Shown here in pieces: positions 57,039 to 64,000 of a stretch of 64,000 nt of DNA. The notes beneath the pieces are model-generated. The model searched no databases. It was not told the DNA's origin and was given only the letters and a program-made list of their open reading frames with translations. Source of the DNA: Tribonema minus (Eukaryota; Sar; Xanthophyceae; Tribonematales; Tribonemataceae); assembly GCA_017506865.1 (NCBI GenBank), contig JAFCMP010000081.1, positions 248,001 through 312,000 of the forward strand. Direction: 5' to 3'. The position numbers were made by a program, and so were the translations under genes. Each line of letters begins with the position of its first letter. The stretch's first letter is position 1.

Positions 57039-60000
57039 ATGCCCGCCACCTCTGCTACTGGCAACAGCAACGCCGGTGTTGCTGCGACAAAGAGGGCGCG
57101 CCAGCCTGCCTGCAAAACAGTCCCCGCTGCAGCAGCAGAGGATGCGCAAAAGTTGACGAAGGAGTTCCGTGACAACATCATCGATGTGGTGCTGCGAAGG
57201 AGGCGTGCAGCAGCTGCTGTGCAGGCCCCAGACACGTCTCAGCTTCCAGCCAACTCCCTATGCAACCAGGCAGTTCTGGACTTGGAGGCCTGCCGAGGTC
57301 CGGATGTGTGCCAGAACATGCAGTCGTGGCTGAAACGCAGCCTCGCTGAGCTGGCACTTTCGCAGGCCACTGCTCTGTGGGCGAACTGCGCAGATGAACT
57401 GGTGCGAGTCGGAGAGATCACCTGCGCCCGTGACAAGCTGTACTGCAAGGTCATCGCCACATGTCAGAGGGCGGCGGAACAGGCGGGAGGAGCACAGCGC
57501 ATATCAGCGGAAATGCTGTCCCTGTGGGTGCGGTCCGTGTACGCATGCGGCGACATCAGCCTGCAGCTGACGCTGGCAGCAGATCCGTACGCCAAGACTC
57601 CGGCCACTCAAGCGCGCTGCATGCAGCACTTGCAGGAAGTTGTCGCTGGCATGCAGCTGGTGCTGGACTTGCCGCAGGTGAGCTCAAACAACGGTAGATG
57701 CTGCAACCATGTGAATCGCTCAGCCCAAAAAAAATCCAAAGGACTGGCGCTCAACACAGGCTGTCCATTGTAAAATATCAGGCAGATGCCCGTTGGCTGT
57801 GACTCAGCCTGTGAGTGAGTGCTGCTACAGTGTCACACGCAACGCAGTGTCCAACCAAACCAATCCATTCATTTCGGAAGCAGCACAGGGAGGGGCCATA
57901 GCTGCAGTTGAACACGACGGCAACACTGCTCACCACCAGCTCAGCATCCCAGCCATGCCGTTGCTGCCGTGACCAGCTCATCTCTTTGCTTCAAAAACGC
58001 CGTCACGTGCACAAGGCATTTTGATGCCTCACACCTGAGACCCCCCGTTTGCGTACTTACCCTTGCGTGAGCGCACCGACTATCACAGCCGACCACACAA
58101 CTCGCTCGTGCACCAGCGCGCAATGCATGCAGCACATTCACGCAGCCCCATCTCTTGTCGCCTTTACGCGCACTGCGCAGCGGCAGCGCGAGGAGGCGTC
58201 GTGGCTGCTGCTCAACGGCATCACACTGCTCAGCGCGCGCGCCGCGCCGCTGGCAACACTGAGCCCCGACGCCGCCGCCGCTGCTGCCATCGCGCCGCTC
58301 TTTGTGTACGCGGCGGTGGCGATGGAGGCCTGTGTGAGGCTGAGCACTGCGCGGCACCTGCAGCGGCGCGTGCGCCTGTACGCGACGGCGTGCCACTGCT
58401 ACGAAGACGCCGGCGAGGTCAGCATAACCCTAACCTTACACTTAACCCTAACCTAACCCCAGCCCTACTGTCTTGAGCTGTGTTGTCGCTTGGATGCAAC
58501 GCCCATCATCTGGCAGAGCTCGTTAGTGAATGCTTACTGTCGCGCTCCCTGTTGCCCTCCAGAGTGACCTGAAGGCACAGCGCTTGCTTGTGTGCATCAG
58601 GGCTTGGGGGAAATGACGTGGCGTCACTAGCCAGGGGGGGGTGCGGGGGGGGTCAGGCCTGAATTTGCTTGCGGTGTGCTGCTCAAGCGAGCGTCTTGCG
58701 CACCAGGTGTGCTGAGCACTGCGGACAATGATCGCCACGCGCCGACTGGGACGCCCCTCGTCGAGCGGGCATGTATGCACGCATGGCTGCGCGCATACTC
58801 TAACTGCGCCTTCTCAACCCCACCACCATCCATGCGCACTCCAACTGAGCGTCACCGTCACCATGCGTCACCCATCATCCTGCTGCTCTTCACCGCCTCA
58901 CCGCGACACAACGCTCAGCTGGAGGCGGCGCGTGCGTGCCTGGCGCGCTGCGCCGCGCGCGTCGCGCAGCTGCGCCGCGAGGAGGAGATGGACCCGCCGC
59001 TGCCGCGCCGCGTCGCAGCGACACTCGCGGCAGCAGAGCGCGATGTTGCAGTGCTCAGCTTCAAGTTCGAGGCGCTTGCAGCGGCGGCGGCGGCGCCGCT
59101 GACGCCGGCTGCGGTGGCGGCGCTGCTGTCGGCGCGCGTCGGGGCGGGCGCACAGGAGAGGGCAGCGGCGCTGGCGGAGCTGCTATGCGCGGCGCGCGGC
59201 GTTGGCGCGGCCGGCGGCGGCGCGGCGCGCGAGCGGTGGGCAAGCGCTGCCGCGGAGGCGCTGCTGCTGGAGGTCGCGCCGCCGGGTCAGGTACGAGAGC
59301 GCTGCAAATGCCCCGCCATCAACTTCTGCAGCTGGCGCTGCACTGCGTGCCGTAACGCGCTGGCAGCGGCGCGTTTGTCACTTGGTGTGGTAACCTCGCC
59401 AGCGCTTTGCGGCAGCGTGCAGTGTATGCCCGTGCTGTGTCCGCAAGTGCCATGTACGCTGTTCGCAAGTGCCATGTACGGCGTTCGTGGTGCGGCATAC
59501 AGCGTCAATTGTGCCGCCGCAGAGCAGCAGCGACATGTACACTGCATATACATGGAAGTACCTAATGTACAGCATATACTTCAAAGCATTTGTACATGCG
59601 TATACGCGTCAATCAACGCACTGCATGCTCCTTTGCCGTCTTGCGCATTACGCCCCCCCCCCCCCCAGGCTGCGCAGGAAGCGCATGGGGAAGAGGGGGC
59701 GCTGCCGCTGCCGCTGGACTCGCGCACTGCGGCGCTGCTGCTGCGGCAACTGTATTTTCACGATCAGGTGAGGCGCCGCGCATCGCCTGTTGCAGCGCTT
59801 GACAATCCAGGCGCCGCCTCCGCACCGTGCCCGCTGGCATGCCCATGAGGTCACAGAGGAATGAAGCTTCTTTTTTAAGGTACCGTTTGTATCTACTATT
59901 AACCCCCACGTTGGGGTAACCTCTCAGGGTCAGGGCTAGGCATCTGTCCCACGCTCCGACCACATCACGTACTGCTGCATCGGCCGCAGCCGGTGTGCCC

Positions 60001-63000
60001 TGTTGCAAGTCCGACCGCAAGTCCTCAACCGCGCCAGACCATCCTGCTGCCACACGGCAGTGCCGCTCAACAGCGCTGCGACCGCTCCCGCGTGCAGCGC
60101 GCCGCGGCGGCGCGCCTGCTGCCGCGCGTCCTCGTCACCCTCGACCAGGACCCAGACATCAGCAGCATCGACCACGCCGACCGGCGCGCAGAGCTGGAGC
60201 TGCTCGGCTGCGTCGCGCAGCTGCCGACGTGGCTCGCGCCACCTGCGGCCGCTGGTGCTGCTGCCGCCGCGGCGGAGGCGCCGGCGCAGGCGGCCGGCAA
60301 GGCGCGCAAGGCCTCGAGCAGCGGCGCCAAACCCAAGCAGTCCCCGACGTCGAAGCTGGCAGATGCCACGGAGGGCGTGGCGGTGGCGGCGACGGCGGCC
60401 GCCGCGGCGGCGATGCCGGCGGCAGCGGCGGCAAAGACCGGCGGCGGCGCTGCCGCTGCCGCTGCCGCCATGGCCTCTTCCGCGAGCCTCGAGAGCCTGC
60501 GGGAGGGCGTCATCGTCGCCAAGCGCAACAGCGGCGACTTCACGGCGGCGCTGGCGCCGGACGGCGGCGGCGGCGGCGGCGGCCTCGAGGCAGCGGCGCC
60601 GTTGCAGCTGTGGCTGGGGGAGGCGCGCGGGGGGCGTGTCACGGCGGACCTGAGCGCTGCCGCGCGGGCGGTGGACGCGCTGAGAACTGCCACAGAGCGC
60701 ATTCACGTGAGGGGCGCGGCGGCGCACGTCGCGCGCGCAGCCGCCGCGCTGTACGCGCAGTGCTGCGTGCCGCTGCTGATCGCCGCGGGAGGGGAGCCGG
60801 ACGCGGCGGCTGCAGCTGCGGCGGCGGCGCAGCAGCAGCAGCAGCAGCAGGAGGGCGGAGCTGCAGTAGCGGCGGCAGTCGACCCGCGTGTGAAGAGGCA
60901 AGTGGGCTGTTGTTGAAGTTGTCAGCTGGATTCGCATCTGGGAGCTGTCATTACGTTGCCCGTGTCCTGCACTGCTCGTGCACTAATGCTCACGCCTAGC
61001 GCACTCACCGCTGCGCCGTGCAACAACCTGTTAAGCATCTGACAAAGCACCTGCTAGCCTTTGTAAGCCTCATCCTTTCAGCTGGCAGTCCTCGCGTACC
61101 GCCACAGTCACCAACCGCACCACGACACGCCCATTGCCTCATCGACAGAACCATTACACCCGTGCACCCGCCCTCCCCTCTCTCCCTCGCTTCGCCCCGC
61201 TACAGGCTGCTGCTCTCGGCGCTGTCGGCGGTGCACGCGGCGCTGCGCGCGGCGGACGCGGACGACGCCGCGCTGCGCGCCGCCGTCGTCCTCCGCCTGG
61301 GCCTCCTGCTGAGCGATGGCACCGCGGCCGCAGCAGCCGCGCAACCGACGAACTGCCAGCCGGGGGTCCCCGCCACCGCCGCGGGGGGGGGCAGACGGGG
61401 GGGTGCGAAGCGCTGCCGCCGTCCGCCGCGAGGGAGGCGGCGCGCGTGCTGCGGGAGGGGCTGAGCGATGTGAGGGGGGCGCGCGCGCGGCTGGTGGACC
61501 CGCTGCTGTACCCGCCGCAGGGCGCCGCGCTGCTGGGCGCTGTGGCAGCGCTCAGCGCCAGCGCGCAGGTGGGGCTGCGCGTCTGCGCGACGTGCATTGC
61601 CACACAAGCGTCGCCTTTGTGTGCAAGAGGTTGGGGGGGGGGGGGGGGGAGGGATGTGGGGGAGGGGGGGCATGCGCAGCTGCGCTCGTGTGCAAGGCGT
61701 AGGGGAGCAGCTTGATAACAGCATGCGTGCGCTGGCATGAAGTTAGGGTCTAGAATGCCGCGTCTCTGAACAAGACTGTGCTGTGAGAGCGCTGAGCTCA
61801 ACAACGTCGGAGCGCTCGCTTGCAGTCAATAATTTGTAGCCGTCGGCAACAGTCTTTGATGGTTCGGTGCAAGCTGACACACATGTTCTGCCGCCGCTGC
61901 CCCCCTCTGCCGCCGCCCTTTGTGCAGCCGTGCCCGCTGCCAGTGAGTGCGGAATTGGGCAATGGCGGCGATGAGCACTGGTCTGTTTTGCAAGTTTTGG
62001 CGACATAGTGCAAGCTGACACGCAACCGTTACCGCCGCCGCTGCCCTTTGCCGTGCAGCCACGCCCGCTGCCAGTGAGCACGGAACCTGATGCCAGCAGC
62101 GATACCGCCGCGTGGCAGCAGCTGACGGACCGCAGCAACCTCACGCAGCAGCTGGCGGCACTGCAAGTGGACCTTCTCAGCACGCTGTTCAGGGTGGAGT
62201 TGGAGGCGGGCAGGTGAACGCTGAGCGCTGGCGCAGTTGCAGTCATTGTTGAAGTTCAAGGGCTGAGCACTGGCGCGATAGCCCGCCGTTGTTGTTGAAG
62301 TTGCTGGAGGAAGTCTGAAGCAGCAGTTGGCGGCGCTGCAGGTGGACCTCCTCAGCACGCTGTTCAGGGTAGATTTGGAGGCGGGCAGGTGAGTGCTGAG
62401 CAGTGGCGTTAGCCGCCATCGAGGTTGAAGTTGCTGTTGAGGCAAGGCAGCTCGGGCTACGTACTAGCGCGACTGCAGCAGCCGCCATTGAAGCCGCTGG
62501 TGAGAGTCTGAAGCTCTATCGGGTGGGGTGGAAGATTTGAAGGCGGACCGGTCAGCGCTGAGCCCAGGCGCAATGCAGTGCCCACCGTCATTGTTGAAGT
62601 TGCTGGTGAAAATGCCAGAGCGGCCATAGGATGTGCATGCCTCAACCGCCCGACCTTGCATGCCGCCCCTGCAGAGGCGCTGCGCGCGCAGCAGAGAGCA
62701 AGCGGCGGCGCGATAAGGCCGCCGCCGCCGCGCGCTTTGCCGCGCTGGCCAGGCCGCCTAAGATGGCGCAGCGCACGAGCGGCGTGCCATCTGCCTCCGC
62801 CGCCGCCACCGCCGCCGCCGCTGCTGCCCCTTCTCACGGCGCCGCGGCGGCGGCAGCAGGGGGCAGCGCAGCCACAGCGGGTCACGCGGCAGTCATCGGG
62901 GCCGGGGCGGAGCCGCTGCTGCCGCCGCCGCAGCAGCAGGTGCCTGCGAATGGCGATGGCGGCGATGAGCAGCTGCCGCTGTGGTGCGCCGCGACGGAGG

Positions 63001-64000
63001 CGCGGCTCGCGGCGGAGGCGGGCGCGCACGACGGCGCCGCGCGCGCGGTGCTCGCCATGCAGGCGGCGCGCTTCCGCAGCGGCGGCAGCGGCGGTAGCAG
63101 CGGCGGCGGCGATGCCGAGGCGCTGCTGCGGCGCGCCATGGCGCAGCTCGTCGCCGCTGAGGAGCGCGAGCTCGCGCAGCTGGCGGCGCAGTGTCCGCCG
63201 TCGCTAACGTTTCCGGGTGATGATGCTCCGGCGGCGGCGGCAGCGGCGACGGCGCCAGCGGCAGCAGTGGCGCCGGGCACGCCGGTGCCTGCGCCGGTCG
63301 TAGTGTCCCGCTCGCACGCGTGGGTGGTGGTGCAGCCGCGGCCGTTTGTGCTGCGGCACGCGGCGCGGCCAGCGGCAGCAGCGGCGGTGTCAGCGCTCAA
63401 CGCGCTGGCAGCGTCCGGCGGCAGCCGCGAGGCGGCAGCTCCCGCGAGCATCGCGTACGTCCAGGTGTGTGCGCTATGTACCAGATGCGTGTCGGCTGCA
63501 CAGCAAGGGCACGTTCTGGGTCACAGAAATCGTACGCACGTATGACAGCGTCAGCAATCAGGTATTCCTTTGCCACTGCACTGCAGATTATGTGCTGGCA
63601 CATCCGCGCAAACGTTCTCCGTACCCCCCCCCCTATATTCACAACGTAAATCTCGCCTCGGTCCATCCCTGCAGATTTATGCCAAACCAGCGGGTGCAGG
63701 CACCGCCGTCTCCCTACACAGCGATGTTCTGCCCGGCAGCGGCGTGCCCGTCGCCTATGATGCCACCACGGGGCGCTGCGCCGCAGCGATGATTAGGGGG
63801 CTGCAGCCCGGGGAGGCGTATGTGTTTGCGGTCGCCGCATTCGATGCTGATGGCAATGAGGTGGGCATGCTGTATACAGTCGTGAACGGTAGTGAGGAGA
63901 TGCGCGTACTTCAAGCATATGACGTGTATGTCAAGTACGTGGTTGCGGTTGCCGCGTTCGATGCTGACGGCAATGAGGTAGGTAGGGTATGCAATGTTCT
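57039..64000 (+). CDS. CFAP54: Cilia- and flagella-associated protein 54, 5' part
   Basis: Exons 57039-57677, 58181-58417, 58919-59290, 59669-59767, ~60098-60897, 61206-61568, 62059-62213, 62675-63464 and 63675-63860; the gene runs off the window. About 1210 residues are seen of a protein usually near 3000. The best family match is EEASWLLLNGITLL...LYATACHCYEDAGE in exon 2, then DPPLPRRVAATLAAAERDVA. Later exons give LAALQVDLLSTLFRVELEAG, the VVVSRSHAWVVVQP region, and a fibronectin-III-like end GLQPGEAYVFAVAAFDADGN. CFAP54 belongs to the C1a/C1d side of the central pair, needed for flagellar beating. Exon 5 ends with a GC donor (AG|GCAAGT). Exon 6 has a one-base frame conflict at G runs near 61383-61404, probably sequence error. 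Confidence 0.88.
61884..61965 (+). repeat. Copy of CFAP54 exon 7 start plus acceptor
   Basis: CCGCCCTTTGTGCAG|CCGTGCCCGCTGCCAGTGAG mirrors the true acceptor TTTGCCGTGCAG|CCACGCCC at 62058, about 130 bp upstream. CAAGCTGACAC is copied as well. Confidence 0.8.
62321..62560 (+). repeat. Two copies of CFAP54 exon 7 end plus donor
   Basis: 62321-62390 copies exon 7's last ~70 bases, ending GAGGCGGGCAG|GTGAGTGCTGAG at 62388 (true junction 62213, step 175). A weaker copy ends near 62550. The intervening CGCTGAGC, GGCGC and GTTGAAGTTGCTG words are copied also. Confidence 0.9.
63932..63980 (+). repeat. Copy of CFAP54 exon 9 end
   Basis: GCGGTTGCCGCGTTCGATGC at 63945 with TGACGGCAATGAG|GTAGGT copies the exon 9 end at 63819-63860, about 118 bp later. 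The donor remains usable. Confidence 0.9.

Noticed and set aside
1-64000. tRNA, rRNA, snRNA, reverse transcriptase or transposase genes
   Set aside because: I looked for conserved tRNA boxes and polymerase or integrase motifs and saw none convincing; a covariance-model scan would be needed to exclude small RNAs.

Overview
This is nuclear DNA from a GC-rich, intron-rich, flagellated alga with a complex, red-lineage plastid; a haptophyte is my best guess. Four things point that way. Genes are split by many GT-AG and several GC-AG introns. Two axonemal or ciliary genes are present (CFAP54 and the MOK/LF4-type kinase). One small protein carries a signal peptide ending AHA|FVA followed by a transit-like stretch, the bipartite signal of red-derived secondary plastids. 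Short TTAGGG/CCCTAA runs are scattered throughout. No prokaryotic, viral or organellar genes were seen. Exons were built by hand from homology, splice consensus and codon phase; in every strong model the phases close exactly unless stated.

Layout. 504-12193 (-): large armadillo-repeat protein of unknown name, at least 12 exons, open at both ends. 12882-13214 (-): a weaker candidate exon. 14534-16699 (-): 125-residue plastid-targeted protein. 18418-26096 (-): a composite protein with TAZ zinc finger, two KIX-like domains, a RING finger and a C-terminal DUF1771/Smr domain, preceded by a decayed KIX-TAZ unit. 27095-32848 (-): MOK kinase. 34516-37598 (-): METTL22 methyltransferase, divergent by 92 bp from 37691-44298 (+): cofactor-dependent phosphoglycerate mutase. 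45843-46871 (-): uncertain repeat-bearing gene. 46933-49585 (+): secreted expansin-like protein. 51825-56820 (-): ribosomal protein uS5 (RPS2), divergent by 218 bp from 57039-64000 (+): CFAP54, cut by the window end.

Two discoveries stand out. The first is the TAZ-KIX-KIX-RING-Smr protein, an architecture I do not know. It joins coactivator modules of the CBP/p300 type to a ubiquitin-ligase-type RING and an RNA/DNA-acting Smr domain, and there is little room upstream for an acetyltransferase. The second is structural: nearly every intron is packed with degenerate tandem copies of the edge of the neighbouring exon plus its splice site, often at about 170 bp spacing. Introns here seem to grow by repeated tandem duplication across exon-intron junctions. 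Around this sit an oriented GAGC(G/A)CTGC intron motif, C-homopolymer tracts before 3' splice sites, frequent GC-AG introns and a possible 473-bp inverted-repeat element inside a phosphoglycerate mutase intron.
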